DNA of 43,616 nt, taken from positions 1-43,616 of the forward strand of contig PEWE01000028.1 of assembly GCA_002779605.1 (NCBI GenBank), written 5' to 3'. The translations under genes and the position numbers were made by a program. Numbering within the stretch: position 1 is the first letter of the stretch; each line of letters begins with the position of its first letter. Positions 32,592 through 41,791 of the stretch are shown here, one piece after another. The notes beneath the pieces were generated by a model. The model saw only the letters and a list, made by a program, of their open reading frames with translations, had not been told where the DNA came from and made no database searches. The DNA is from Zetaproteobacteria bacterium CG06_land_8_20_14_3_00_59_53 (lineage in GTDB: Bacteria > Pseudomonadota > Zetaproteobacteria > Mariprofundales > Mariprofundaceae).

Positions 32592-33308
32592 TTAATCGTT
32601 CTCCGGAAGCTCGGTACTCAATGACACCACAGCAGCCGGCAGCACCAGAAGATTGACGACCGGCAGCATCATCAACGCCATGCCGAGCCCGCCGAAGCCG
32701 AGCCAGAACAGGCGCCTGTCCGCCATCTGCTGCTTGCGCCGGGCGAATCCCCAGGCGCGCCGGGTCGCAGGAACATCCATCAACTCATAATTCAGGAAGC
32801 GGATACCGGCAAATCCCCAGATCAGCATGGCGGCCACCTGACCGACCAATGGCAACCAGATCACCGCCAGTGCCAGCGCACCCATGGCAAGCAGGCCGAG
32901 CAGCGGGCGAACGGCATTGGCCAGACTGTGCATGACCGGCCCGACCCAGCCTGCGTTATCTTCACTCAGCGGCGTACCGCGATGCAGCGCCTCGGCACGC
33001 GCGGCAAGCATCTCCAGCCATGGCGCGACAGCCACCGAACCGAGCACCGTGAAACTGACTGCGCCGGTGAACAGGGCGAGCAGCACAGCCAGCACCCAGA
33101 CCAGCCAGGAGATAATCTGCCAGTACCATGCATCGCCAGCCGGCAGCCAGAGCGCGGCAAGGTACTCGGCCAGCGCATACACCCCGAAGGTGACACCCAG
33201 CATCAACACGAACAGCATCAACACGATACGCCACAACACACTGCGTAACGTGGCTTCTGCGAACATCCTGGCGAAGCCGCCGAGCAGGACTGTCACTCCC
33301 CTGATCAT
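32592..33308 (-). CDS. EI24/CysZ-family integral membrane protein
   Basis: A 238-residue inner-membrane protein with at least four hydrophobic segments (about residues 24-50, 60-92, 130-162, 205-230). The arrangement and features such as GFAGIRFLNYELMDVPATRR and the preceding hydrophobic repeats are those of the EI24 domain (CysZ-like family). CysZ moves sulfate in enterobacteria, but many family members are uncharacterised and no sulfate genes are nearby. It overlaps the preceding DUF2007-like gene by four bases (ATGA), so the two are coupled. It converges on cbbR with ten bases between stops. Confidence 0.8.
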   Translation of the reverse strand: MIRGVTVLLGGFARMFAEATLRSVLWRIVLMLFVLMLGVTFGVYALAEYLAALWLPAGDAWYWQIISWLVWVLAVLLALFTGAVSFTVLGSVAVAPWLEMLAARAEALHRGTPLSEDNAGWVGPVMHSLANAVRPLLGLLAMGALALAVIWLPLVGQVAAMLIWGFAGIRFLNYELMDVPATRRAWGFARRKQQMADRRLFWLGFGGLGMALMMLPVVNLLVLPAAVVSLSTELPEND

Positions 33309-33520
33309 CGTTCGTCCTCCATGCCCAGATCACGCACTATCTGAAGTGCCGCCGGCATATCCTCGTCGTCCACGAACACGCGCATGTCCATGATATCGGG
33401 CAGCGGCATGAGTGCATTCATGCCGGCGTTATCAACACGGTAAAGGATACCTCGATCATCCAGCGCATCGCTCAGCGCCTGCAGGCTGATGGTGTTATTC
33501 AATCGTATAAGGGTTTGCAT
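33305..33520 (-). CDS. Small DUF2007-like protein
   Basis: A 71-residue cytoplasmic protein (MQTLIRLNNTISLQALSDAL...). The alternation of a short strand, a helix with conserved Leu, a strand RVFVDDEDMPAALQIV and a C-terminal helix resembles the DUF2007 putative signal-transducing fold. It has no catalytic motif. Its stop overlaps the start of the EI24-family gene by four bases. The function is unknown. Confidence 0.65.
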   Translation of the reverse strand: MQTLIRLNNTISLQALSDALDDRGILYRVDNAGMNALMPLPDIMDMRVFVDDEDMPAALQIVRDLGMEDER

Positions 33521-33569
33521 GCGGCGATGCTAACGTGGAGATTGCGCCAGAACCATGCATCGTTCTTGC

Positions 33570-33585
33570 TGGACTGGCACTTGCA
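33570..33585 (+). promoter_or_regulatory. Possible sigma-54 promoter upstream of the first channel pair
   Basis: TGGACTGGCACTTGCA has GG and GC ten bases apart and a perfect TTGCA, but the -24 element is TGGACT rather than TGGCAC. The site lies 67 bases before ATG 33653. Confidence 0.3.
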
Positions 33586-33652
33586 CTGAGGCAAACGACA
33601 AGTTGAAATCCACACCACGCATCTACAAAGCAACACAACCGGAGAGAATACC

Positions 33653-34588
33653 ATGACAACAAGCAGCGCAATCCGACCCTATAGCCGGAAAGTCCTTATC
33701 CGCATGCTGATTGCGCTACTTCTCGCCGCCGTCCTGCTGGGGCTGAACTACGACCTGCTGGCAAGCATATACCTGAGCAATCAACTGACCGGCGTCGGCA
33801 TCCTGATCAACGGCGGCATCTTCGCGCTGTTTCTTGCCGGCATGCTCAAGATGGCCATGGGGCTGGCGGCTTATGCCAGAGAAGAGCGGGAGCTGGCGGA
33901 CTTTGTCGATCGTCTGGACGACGGTGCCGACGATCCTGCAGCGGACATCGCACCCGACAGCATCATCGCCCGACGCTACCGCAGCATGCAGCAACTATTC
34001 AGACACCACGCGCCGGTGAACCACAATGCGATGGCTGCAGCCCTGACGGCACGCGAAAGCACCATCGGCAGCACGCCGCGCTTCATCAACAATATCCTGA
34101 TCCTCGGCGGTGTGTTCGGCACCATCGTGTCCCTGTCCATCGCACTGGTCGGTGCATCCGACATGCTGCAAAGCGCCATCAGCTCCAGCGGCATGGGCAT
34201 GGTGATCCACGGCATGTCCACGGCACTGGCCACCACCATCACCGCCATCCTGTGCTACATGCTGCACGGCTTCTTTTTCAATGCCTTCGGCGATGTGCAG
34301 ACCAACCTTCTCGGTCAGATCGAGGAGGTCACGGCGATCCGGCTGATGCCGCTGTTCCAGATCGATCAGAAAACCATCGACTACCGCATCACCGATCTGC
34401 TCAAGGCCATGGCCGAGATGATCCGCCGTATCGACGACGGACAGAGCGGCGTGGTGAATATCACCGAACGGCTTGAAAGCATGCTGACACGCATGGAAAG
34501 CGAGGGCGGCGCCACCAGCGCGGGGATTGACGATATCCGCCGGTTGTTGCGCGATGGCTTCCGTCTGCCCGGAGATGACCGGGCATGA
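33653..34588 (+). CDS. MotA/TolQ/ExbB-like proton channel protein (pair 1)
   Basis: A 311-residue inner-membrane protein. Membrane segments lie at about 14-34, 44-66, 150-172 and 185-210. The last two carry the family pattern: ILGGVFGTIVSLSIALVG, then GMGMVIHGMSTALATTITAILCYML. Such proteins use ion flow to drive movement of a partner with one membrane helix. A GGAGAG ribosome binding site precedes the ATG. The next gene overlaps by four bases (ATGA) and encodes the likely partner. No flagellar, Tol or TonB genes are adjacent, so the machine it powers is unknown. Confidence 0.82.
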   Translation: MTTSSAIRPYSRKVLIRMLIALLLAAVLLGLNYDLLASIYLSNQLTGVGILINGGIFALFLAGMLKMAMGLAAYAREERELADFVDRLDDGADDPAADIAPDSIIARRYRSMQQLFRHHAPVNHNAMAAALTARESTIGSTPRFINNILILGGVFGTIVSLSIALVGASDMLQSAISSSGMGMVIHGMSTALATTITAILCYMLHGFFFNAFGDVQTNLLGQIEEVTAIRLMPLFQIDQKTIDYRITDLLKAMAEMIRRIDDGQSGVVNITERLESMLTRMESEGGATSAGIDDIRRLLRDGFRLPGDDRA

Positions 34589-35475
34589 GCGGTCATTTCA
34601 CCGACCTGCGCCTGAACCAGCGCGGCGGTGACGGCGGCGAGGAATCCTTCTGGCCCTCGTTCACCGATATCATGACCGTGATCGTGATGATCTTCCTGAT
34701 CGCCATGCTGGTATTGCTGCTTAATAATATGGAGCTGGTGAAACGCCTGCAGGCCACGCTGGCCGCCGAGCGTGCCGCCAGCGAACAGGTCGCCAGCACC
34801 TCGTCACAGAACCGCGATCTGCAGAATCAGTTGCTGAGCACGCAGGCCCAGCTGGACATGCTGCGCATGCAGCTGATGAGCACAGGTGAAGAGCGCGACA
34901 AACTCTCTGAGCAACTTTCACAAAGCCGCGATGCGCTCGAACAGTCGCAGGCGGCAGCGCAGCAGTCCGCCAGTGAACTGGAACAGGAGCGCAGCGCACG
35001 CAGCGCACTGCAAACCCAACTGGCTCAGGCCGCCGCACAACTTGCAGCACTCGGTAAAGAACGCGACCAGCAGCAGGAGCGCATGCGCACCCTGGAACAG
35101 GACAGACAACAGGCAGCCACCCGCCTTGCCTCCCTGCAGGGCGATTTCGCCACGCTGAAGGTGAAGTACGACAAACTTGTGCGCCCGGCACGCAGTGCGG
35201 TCGGCAAGTATGTCGTCAATGTGCGCATCATGCGTCAGGACGGTACCATTGTGCGTGCCGTACAGAGTCCGGAGCAGAAACAGTTCGCCCAGGTCAGCGA
35301 AACGGAGATGTATGCCATGCTGGACAAACTGCATGCGGCCCATCCCGCCGATATGTATGTACGTATCATCTTCCCGGACGAACCGGGCCTGTCTTACAGC
35401 GAAGCCTGGACGATGACCGAGACCCTGCTGAAGAAGTACGATTACTATTACCTTGACAGTGCGGACGGCAAATGA
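34585..35475 (+). CDS. MotB/TolR-like single-helix partner with long coiled coil (pair 1)
   Basis: A 296-residue protein. One membrane helix lies at about 26-47 with Asp28 in PSFTDIMTVIVMIF, the position of the proton-accepting Asp in MotB-type stators. Residues 50-195 form a long coiled coil rich in Gln, Glu and Ala. A compact domain at about 200-296 (YVVNVRIMRQDGTIVRAV, MYVRIIFPDEPGL) is not the OmpA peptidoglycan-binding domain of MotB or ZorB and is unknown to me. It is translationally coupled to the MotA-like gene and 13 bases before the tldD start. Confidence 0.8.
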   Translation: MSGHFTDLRLNQRGGDGGEESFWPSFTDIMTVIVMIFLIAMLVLLLNNMELVKRLQATLAAERAASEQVASTSSQNRDLQNQLLSTQAQLDMLRMQLMSTGEERDKLSEQLSQSRDALEQSQAAAQQSASELEQERSARSALQTQLAQAAAQLAALGKERDQQQERMRTLEQDRQQAATRLASLQGDFATLKVKYDKLVRPARSAVGKYVVNVRIMRQDGTIVRAVQSPEQKQFAQVSETEMYAMLDKLHAAHPADMYVRIIFPDEPGLSYSEAWTMTETLLKKYDYYYLDSADGK

Positions 35476-35488
35476 ACGATTACCAACC

Positions 35489-36931
35489 ATGAATCCAGCC
35501 GACGTTCAGACAAACGCAGCACCCGCCAACATCAGCATCGCCGACAGCACGCTCGCCGAGATGCTGCATGCCATGACCCCGAAAGGGGCCGATGATGCCG
35601 ACCTGTATGTGCAGTACTCCGAAAGCGAATCACTGGCGCTTGAGGAAGGCCGGGTAAAACATGTGTCGTGCAGCACCCATCAGGGTATCGGCGCACGCGT
35701 CATCAAGGGCGAGGCCGCCGGCCACGCCTATACCGACCGGCTGGAGCCGGCGGCCCTGATGGAGGCGGCGCGTGCAGCCCGTGCCATCGCGGCCGATACG
35801 CAATCGCGCGCTCCGGTAGCCGTGCATGCAGGTGAGCAGCCGCATGCCCTGTACCTGCCGCAGAACCCGGCCTTTGCAGCACCGATGGCGGATCGCAAGG
35901 CGCTGCTGGAGCGGCTGGATGCATATGCCCGCAGCCTGGATGCACGCGTCAAACAGGTGTTCGCCAATGTATCCTCCTCCTTCACCGACATCCGCATCGT
36001 GCGCATGGACGGCGCCGATCTGCACGACGTCCGCCCGCTGGTGCGTCTGAACATCTCAGTGGTGGTGGAACACAACGGCAAGCGAGAAACCGGCTCCGCC
36101 GGAGGCGGCGGTCGCTTCGGTCTGGAGCGCATGCTACAGGGTGAAGAAGCCGAGCGTCTGACACGAGAGGCTGTGCGCCTTGCCCTGCTCAATCTCGATG
36201 CCATTGCCGCCCCTGCCGGCCCGATGCCGGTGGTACTCGGCCCCGGCTGGCCAGGCATCCTGCTGCATGAAGCCATCGGCCACGGGCTGGAAGGTGATTT
36301 CAACCGCAAGGGAACCAGCGCCTTCGCCGGTCGTATCGGCCAGCGCGTGGCGGCAATCGGTGTCACGGTGGTGGATGACGGCAGCATCCGGGAACGTCGC
36401 GGCTCGTTGAATATCGACGATGAAGGCACACCCACAGGACGCACCGTGCTGATCGAGGACGGTATCCTCACCGGCTATCTGCAGGACAAGCAGAATGCCC
36501 GTCTGATGGGCATGCAGCCCACTGGCAATGGTCGCCGTGAGTCCTATGCGCATCCTGTGCTGCCGCGCATGACCAACACCTTCATGCTGGCGGGTGAGGC
36601 TTCGCCTGATGACATCCTGAAATCGCTTGAACGCGGCATCTATGCGGTCAACTTCGGCGGCGGTCAGGTGGATATCACCTCCGGCAAGTTCGTGTTCACC
36701 ACCTCCGAAGCCTATCTGGTGGAAAACGGTAAAATCGTCGCGCCGGTGAAGGGCGCGACCCTGATCGGTGACGGTCCGAGTGTACTGACCCGCGTGTCGA
36801 TGATCGGCAACGATCTCGAACTCGATCCGGGTGTGGGCACCTGTGGCAAGGATGGACAAAGCGTGCCGGTCGGCGTGGGCCTGCCCACGCTGCGCATCGA
36901 CGAACTGACCGTCGGAGGTTCCGAGGCATGA
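35489..36931 (+). CDS. tldD: Metalloprotease TldD
   Basis: A 480-residue protease subunit. With TldE/PmbA it forms a heterodimer that degrades unfolded peptides, for example in microcin B17 maturation and CcdA turnover. The zinc motif HEAIGH (His260, Glu261, His265) is in LLHEAIGHGLEGD, and the C-terminal Gly-rich strands (GNGRRESYAHPVLPRMTNTF, DPGVGTCGKDGQ) are typical. ATG 35489 gives the usual length; an in-frame GTG at 35453 would overlap the previous gene. pmbA overlaps by four bases. TldD substrates include ribosomal peptide precursors, but no precursor gene was found here. Confidence 0.95.
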   Translation: MNPADVQTNAAPANISIADSTLAEMLHAMTPKGADDADLYVQYSESESLALEEGRVKHVSCSTHQGIGARVIKGEAAGHAYTDRLEPAALMEAARAARAIAADTQSRAPVAVHAGEQPHALYLPQNPAFAAPMADRKALLERLDAYARSLDARVKQVFANVSSSFTDIRIVRMDGADLHDVRPLVRLNISVVVEHNGKRETGSAGGGGRFGLERMLQGEEAERLTREAVRLALLNLDAIAAPAGPMPVVLGPGWPGILLHEAIGHGLEGDFNRKGTSAFAGRIGQRVAAIGVTVVDDGSIRERRGSLNIDDEGTPTGRTVLIEDGILTGYLQDKQNARLMGMQPTGNGRRESYAHPVLPRMTNTFMLAGEASPDDILKSLERGIYAVNFGGGQVDITSGKFVFTTSEAYLVENGKIVAPVKGATLIGDGPSVLTRVSMIGNDLELDPGVGTCGKDGQSVPVGVGLPTLRIDELTVGGSEA

Positions 36932-38310
36932 GCGATCTACAGACACTTTCCGCACAACTGATCGATCTGGCCCGCAAAGCCGGCGCACACAGCGCCGATG
37001 CGCTCAGCGTTGCTGATGTCAGCGATGCCATCCGTGTACGCCACGGCGTTGTGGAATCGGTGGAGCATGAAGATTCGCGCGGTATCGGGCTGCGTGCATT
37101 TGTTGAGAAAAAGGAGGATGGAAAGCACGGGCTTGCGTTTGCCAGTGCCTCCACCTCCGACATCTCCGCAGCAGGCCTGAAGCGACTGGTCGAGCAGGTG
37201 ATGGTGATGGCCCGCATCTCCGAGGCCGATCCGGATGCCATGCCTCCTGTAGGTGCCGTGCATCCCGATGCAAGGCAGATGACCGAATGGCAGAAGCATC
37301 ACCCCTGCCCGGACTCGGCATGGAGCATCGAAGCCGCGCGCGATGCCGCGCTGGCTTGCGAATCAGCCGCGCTGGGCTATTCCGACAAGATCAGTAACAG
37401 CGAGGGAGCGGAATCCGGTTTCGGCAGCATGAGCGTGGCCTATGCCAGCAGCGACGGCTTTGCTGCTGCCTATGACAAAACATCGGCGTCGCTCAGCGTC
37501 TCGGTGATCGCCGGGAAGAACGATGCCATGCAGCGCGATTATGCATGGGACCGACAGCTCAGTTCGACCACACTGCGCAAGCCGCAGGATATCGGTCGCG
37601 AGGCGGCGGAACGCACCGTCAAGCGTCTGGGCGCCGGCGGCCTGAACAGCGGCAGCATGCCGGTGGTGTTCGAGCCGCGTGTTGCGACATCGCTGCTCGG
37701 TCACCTGTCCTCCGCGGTCAACGGTCGCGCCGTACTGCAACAACGCTCCTTCCTCGGTGATTCCCTTGAGCAGAGCATCTTTCCGGAGTTCATCAGCATC
37801 GCCGACGACCCGGATCATCCCGACGGCCTGGGCAACCGCCTGTTCGATGGAGAAGGAAGCCGTTGCAGCAGATTGCAACTGATCGATCAGGGCCGGCTCA
37901 CCGCCTTTCTGACCGACCGCTACGCTGCCGGACGCCTGAAAACCACGCCGGGCGGACATGCCCGTCGCGGACTGACCGGCGATATCGGTATCGGCTCCTC
38001 CAATCTGGTCATGCAGGCAGGCCCGCTTTCCCGGCAGGAGATGCTGCACGAGATCGGCAACGGCCTGCTGGTCTGCGAGTTGATCGGTTTCGGCATCAAT
38101 GGCGTGACCGGCGATTATTCCAGAGGCGCATCCGGTTTTCTCATCGAGAACGGTGAAATCACCCGACCGGTGCAGGAAATCACCATCGCCGGCAACCTCA
38201 GGGACATGTTCCGGGGCATTCGTCATGTCGGCAGCGATCTGACATGGTTCGGTTCCGTGGCCGTCCCTAGCATGGCCATCGACGGCATAACGGTGGCAGG
38301 CCAGGCATAA
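36928..38310 (+). CDS. pmbA: TldE/PmbA, non-catalytic partner of TldD
   Basis: A 460-residue protein of normal PmbA length that starts within the tldD stop (ATGA). It has the TldD/PmbA fold ([22 protein letters not shown] at the N-terminus; [18 protein letters not shown] and [21 protein letters not shown] towards the end) but no HExxxH, as expected for TldE. It completes the TldD active site. Gene order tldD-pmbA is common, and the coupling suggests 1:1 production. Confidence 0.95.
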   Translation: MSDLQTLSAQLIDLARKAGAHSADALSVADVSDAIRVRHGVVESVEHEDSRGIGLRAFVEKKEDGKHGLAFASASTSDISAAGLKRLVEQVMVMARISEADPDAMPPVGAVHPDARQMTEWQKHHPCPDSAWSIEAARDAALACESAALGYSDKISNSEGAESGFGSMSVAYASSDGFAAAYDKTSASLSVSVIAGKNDAMQRDYAWDRQLSSTTLRKPQDIGREAAERTVKRLGAGGLNSGSMPVVFEPRVATSLLGHLSSAVNGRAVLQQRSFLGDSLEQSIFPEFISIADDPDHPDGLGNRLFDGEGSRCSRLQLIDQGRLTAFLTDRYAAGRLKTTPGGHARRGLTGDIGIGSSNLVMQAGPLSRQEMLHEIGNGLLVCELIGFGINGVTGDYSRGASGFLIENGEITRPVQEITIAGNLRDMFRGIRHVGSDLTWFGSVAVPSMAIDGITVAGQA

Positions 38311-38353
38311 AACATTTGTAGTGACGATATTTAAAGCGAAAAAGGACAGAACA

Positions 38354-39337
38354 ATGGCATACGATGTTTACGGCGTGGGCAACGCCATCATGGATCTTCA
38401 GGTGCAGTGCGACGACGCGGTGCTGGACAGCATCGGCGTGGAAAAAGGCATCATGACGCTGACCGAAGAAGCGCAACAGAAACATGTCCTGAACGGTCTT
38501 TCCTCCCACCCGGTCAACCAGTGCTCCGGCGGCTCTGCAGCCAACACTATCGTCGGCCTGGCCGATTTCGGCGGCAAAGCCGCCTACGCCTGCAAGGTCG
38601 GCAACGATGCTTTCGGCACGCAATATCTCGATGAGATGCGCCGTTTGGGCATTACTGTCGAGGTCGCCCCGAGCGAAGGCGGCACAGGTACCTGCGTGGT
38701 GCTGATCACCCCCGATGCCCAGCGCACCATGCTGACCCATCTGGGCGTGTCGGCGACCCTCGGCCCCGACGACATCAATACCGCAGAGATCGCCAAAGCG
38801 AAATACGTGTACATCGAGGGCTATCTGTTCGCCGGTGACTCGACCAGGGCAGCAGCCCTGAAGGCCATCAAGCTTGCCAAGCAGCAGGGCGTGAAAGTGG
38901 CCCTGACTGTTTCCGACCCCTTCCTCATCGACCTGTTCCGCGACCAGTTCATCGAGCTGATCGAAGGGCCGGTCGATCTGCTGTTCTGTAACGAACAGGA
39001 AGCCCGCGCCCTGACCGGTTTTGACAATCCTGTGGACTGCGCGCAGGCCATCCACAAGCACGCTGACAATGTCGCGCTCACACTGGGTAAAAACGGCTCC
39101 ATCCTGATGCATGAAGGCGAAGTCATCGCCGTGGAAAGCATGCCGGTCACGGCTGTGGACACCACGGGTGCCGGTGATATGTATGCCGCCGGTGTACTCT
39201 ACGGCATCACCAACGGGCTCTCATGGCAGCAGGCCGGACACCTCGGCAGCCATGCCGCAGCACAGATCGTTTCCCGCCTCGGCGCACGTCTGCCGAAGAG
39301 TTATTCCGAGCAGGAAATCCGGACGCTGCTCAGCTAG
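38354..39337 (+). CDS. PfkB-family carbohydrate/nucleoside kinase
   Basis: A 327-residue ribokinase-like kinase that transfers phosphate from ATP to a sugar or nucleoside. ATG 38354 follows AAGGACA. Key motifs are the substrate-binding [18 protein letters not shown] near residue 58 and the catalytic [14 protein letters not shown] near 268, with anion hole GAG and base Asp. The sequence resembles adenosine-kinase-like members of the family, but substrate choice (adenosine, ribose, fructose) cannot be fixed. It follows pmbA by 43 bases and precedes the carbonic anhydrase by nine. Confidence 0.9.
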   Translation: MAYDVYGVGNAIMDLQVQCDDAVLDSIGVEKGIMTLTEEAQQKHVLNGLSSHPVNQCSGGSAANTIVGLADFGGKAAYACKVGNDAFGTQYLDEMRRLGITVEVAPSEGGTGTCVVLITPDAQRTMLTHLGVSATLGPDDINTAEIAKAKYVYIEGYLFAGDSTRAAALKAIKLAKQQGVKVALTVSDPFLIDLFRDQFIELIEGPVDLLFCNEQEARALTGFDNPVDCAQAIHKHADNVALTLGKNGSILMHEGEVIAVESMPVTAVDTTGAGDMYAAGVLYGITNGLSWQQAGHLGSHAAAQIVSRLGARLPKSYSEQEIRTLLS

Positions 39338-39346
39338 GAGAAGGCC

Positions 39347-39979
39347 ATGCCAAGTATCAGGGATATGCTCTCCGCCAATAAGAAGTGGGCGGATGAAATC
39401 AACGATCGCGACCCCGGCTTTTTCGCCCGGGTTTCGGCCAAACAGACGCCGGAGGTCCTTTGGATCGGCTGCTCCGATTCGCGCGTCGGACCCGATCAGT
39501 TGGTCAGCATGCCGATCGGCTCGATCTTCGTGCACCGTAATATCGGCAACCTCTTCGCCACCAACGACCTGAACTGTCTGGCCGTGCTGGAATTCGCCAT
39601 CGACGAATTGAAGGTGCCGAATGTGGTTGTAACCGGGCATTACGGCTGTGGCGGGGTGTATGCCGCGCTCAAGCATAGTGGTATCCAGCCGGTCGATCTG
39701 TGGCTGGATCAGATCCGCTTCATCTACCATCGCCATGCTGCGGAACTCGAAGAACTGAATGAAGAGCAGCGCTGGAACCGCCTGGCCGAACTAAATGTCG
39801 AAGCGCAGGTGCATAATATCTGTCGTAACACGATCGTTCGCGAGGCATGGAAGCGCGGTCAGGAAGTGAATGTGATCGGCCTGATCTATGACATCCACGA
39901 CGGCCGCCTGCTCCAGATGGGTCTGGAATTCAGCTCACTGGAAGCCTGGGAAGCCTGCTACGGGGTAAAACGCCTGTGA
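39347..39979 (+). CDS. can: Beta-carbonic anhydrase (Can type)
   Basis: A 210-residue zinc enzyme that interconverts CO2 and bicarbonate. The active site is complete: Cys42, Asp44 and Arg46 in GCSDSR, His98 and Cys101 in GHYGCGG. The full length aligns with E. coli Can (DPGFF near the N-terminus, FVHRN, LNVEAQVHNI, WKRGQ, YDIHDG). ATG 39347 follows AGGAGA. No carboxysome genes are present, so it is probably a general cytoplasmic enzyme balancing bicarbonate for biosynthesis and CO2 for the form II RuBisCO. It ends the plus-strand cluster. Confidence 0.96.
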   Translation: MPSIRDMLSANKKWADEINDRDPGFFARVSAKQTPEVLWIGCSDSRVGPDQLVSMPIGSIFVHRNIGNLFATNDLNCLAVLEFAIDELKVPNVVVTGHYGCGGVYAALKHSGIQPVDLWLDQIRFIYHRHAAELEELNEEQRWNRLAELNVEAQVHNICRNTIVREAWKRGQEVNVIGLIYDIHDGRLLQMGLEFSSLEAWEACYGVKRL

Positions 39980-39983
39980 TGTC

Positions 39984-40000
39984 GCGGGGCATCGCCCCGC
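39984..40000. terminator. GC-rich hairpin between convergent genes
   Basis: GCGGGGC (39984-39990) pairs with GCCCCGC (39994-40000) around a three-base loop in the 24-base gap between the carbonic anhydrase and vWA genes. No T-run follows, so intrinsic termination is uncertain. Confidence 0.4.
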
Positions 40001-40003
40001 CCG

Positions 40004-40786
40004 TCATTCGAATTTCAGTTTGAGCATCTTCCCGCCGGTCTGTTCGGCCAGGGTCTTATAGGCGAAGATCGTGCCGGAATCGTTCAGGCCCAGAGGCAGG
40101 GTGAACACCGGTGCAGGAATCTCATGGTAGCCCACCTCGTCGGTGGGGGGCTCATCACCGATCAGCATATAGGCGCTGGGGAGCGGTGAGGTCCTGGCTA
40201 TCTCGCGGAAGGCATGTCCGACGGTTTCGTCGGCACCGACAAACGGGGCGTTCTGCATCAGATTATCGAACATCGCACCCATCGAGCCGGTATAGGTTCC
40301 GGTTCTGCGATCAGCATACCAGCTGACCGCCGAAACATGTTTACCGGAACGAATGGCGATCACGCGCAACACGGGAATCAGGAAAGTGGTCACACCGTGC
40401 ATTGAACCCGTGGCATCCACCACCAGATGCAGTTCGTTGCCGGGCAGATTCTTCAGACCCTCGATGAACAGATCGAAATCGCGCTTGCCCTGACCCTTGG
40501 ACAGACCGGCACTGGCCAGCACCTTATCCATCTGCTCCTTCACATCCTTGCCGGCCAGCTCATTCATCTCTTCCTGTAACTGGCGGTTGCGCTGCTCGGT
40601 CTCGGCCAGCTTTTCCTGCAGGCGCTCCACTTCCTGACTATCCAGCTCGGACTTGCCGCCACCCTGCAACTGGGCATTCACCAGAATCAGCGCAAATAGA
40701 AAGATGAACGCCGCCAGCATGAGCAGCGCCATATCCGAAAAGATCTCATAGAAGTTTTCAGATGACGGGGCGTGACGCTTGCGCAT
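40004..40786 (-). CDS. MotB/TolR-like membrane protein with von Willebrand A domain (pair 2)
   Basis: A 260-residue protein. One membrane helix lies at about 17-37 with an acidic Asp18 (FSDMALLMLAAFIF) where MotB-type partners carry the proton-accepting Asp. A coiled coil spans about 48-80. Residues about 115-260 look like a von Willebrand A domain: strand HLVVDATGSMHG with MIDAS-like Asp124, Thr126 and Ser128, HVSAVSWYADRR, and SAYMLIGDEPPTDE. No OmpA domain is present. It starts 12 bases after the MotA-like gene, its likely partner. A MotB-like helix joined to a metal-dependent binding domain is unusual. Its function is unknown. Confidence 0.8.
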   Translation of the reverse strand: MRKRHAPSSENFYEIFSDMALLMLAAFIFLFALILVNAQLQGGGKSELDSQEVERLQEKLAETEQRNRQLQEEMNELAGKDVKEQMDKVLASAGLSKGQGKRDFDLFIEGLKNLPGNELHLVVDATGSMHGVTTFLIPVLRVIAIRSGKHVSAVSWYADRRTGTYTGSMGAMFDNLMQNAPFVGADETVGHAFREIARTSPLPSAYMLIGDEPPTDEVGYHEIPAPVFTLPLGLNDSGTIFAYKTLAEQTGGKMLKLKFE

Positions 40787-40798
40787 GCGAAGTCCCGA

Positions 40799-41791
40799 TC
40801 AGTTCCGGAATCGGGCAAACACGCGATTCAGGAATCCGGGACGGACACTGAAGGCATAGCGGGCATGACTGACGGCCAGCGGACGTAAGGGGTCGTCCTC
40901 GGACAGTCCCTTCAATTCTATATGCATCTGTGCTGCCTCTTCTCTTAAGCCCGCCATCTCCTTGCGGCTGGCCTGAATGGCGAGTGTCAGCATCTGCATG
41001 CGCTGGTTGAGATTGGTCACGCTCACATCGAGAGCACGGACATCACGATCATCACTCGGCTCAAGATCGGCCGAGGCATACACCAGATAGGTGCGCACCA
41101 TCAGGTCCTGCAAGCCGTTGACCGAGGCATCGGTGATCCACGAAAACACGCGCAACAGGATGCCGCCCAGCACCGAGCCCATCAGCGTGGTGTAAAAGGC
41201 CACACCCATGCCGTTCATCGCCGTGCGCAGGCCATCCACCAGCAGATTCTGATTGATACCCAGCGCGCCGAGTGCACCGTGCAGGCCGTTCATGGTGATG
41301 GTCATGCCGAGCACCGTACCGATCAGACCCAGGGTGATCATCAGATTACCCAGCAGGCTGACAAACTGACTGGTGCGATGCTGCGCCGAGAACTCCACAT
41401 CGACCAGCGACTCGACATCCAGCCGGCCGTTTCTTTCTGCAATCAGGCACAGGGCATCGGTGAAGCGATCCACGATATGGCGCCCGCCACGCTGGGTCAC
41501 GCCGGCCATGCCGTTGCGCTTCACCATGCCTTCGATGCGATAGGCACGGAACCATTCGGCAGTCAGGCGCATGGCCTGGATAAAGCTGATCGCCACACCC
41601 AGCACGAACATGCCAAGGATGATCCAGGTGATGCGCGTGGTGTCCTGCGCCACGAACTCCATCACATTGGCCTTGCGGTAAAGCATGGTGAACACGGTCA
41701 ATGAGGAGATGAACCAGCCCATCCATAGAGCGAAGGTTCTCAGTGCACGTTGATCGGCTGCCCGCTGCATCGTGTTTTTGGATGTCATCAT
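40799..41791 (-). CDS. MotA/TolQ/ExbB-like proton channel protein (pair 2)
   Basis: A 330-residue inner-membrane protein with segments at about 22-40, 54-74, 144-168 and 190-215. The conserved block is LLGNLMITLGLIGTVLGMTITM followed by AMNGMGVAFYTTLMGSVLGG, typical of MotA/ExbB channels. A cytoplasmic helical tail follows. The start overlaps the gpmI stop by one base (TAATG), which indicates coupling to a glycolytic gene. It is not close in sequence to the channel at 33653-34588, so the two pairs are not a recent duplication. It probably drives the vWA partner encoded just downstream. Confidence 0.85.
   Translation of the reverse strand: MMTSKNTMQRAADQRALRTFALWMGWFISSLTVFTMLYRKANVMEFVAQDTTRITWIILGMFVLGVAISFIQAMRLTAEWFRAYRIEGMVKRNGMAGVTQRGGRHIVDRFTDALCLIAERNGRLDVESLVDVEFSAQHRTSQFVSLLGNLMITLGLIGTVLGMTITMNGLHGALGALGINQNLLVDGLRTAMNGMGVAFYTTLMGSVLGGILLRVFSWITDASVNGLQDLMVRTYLVYASADLEPSDDRDVRALDVSVTNLNQRMQMLTLAIQASRKEMAGLREEAAQMHIELKGLSEDDPLRPLAVSHARYAFSVRPGFLNRVFARFRN

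Noticed and set aside
33653-35475. Zorya-type defence system (ZorA/ZorB-like pair)
   Set aside because: The partner lacks the OmpA domain of ZorB and no zorC, zorD or zorE gene is next to it.
35489-38310. TldD/TldE as part of a modified-peptide biosynthesis cluster
   Set aside because: I found no precursor peptide, maturase or exporter gene nearby; tldD/pmbA are widespread housekeeping genes.
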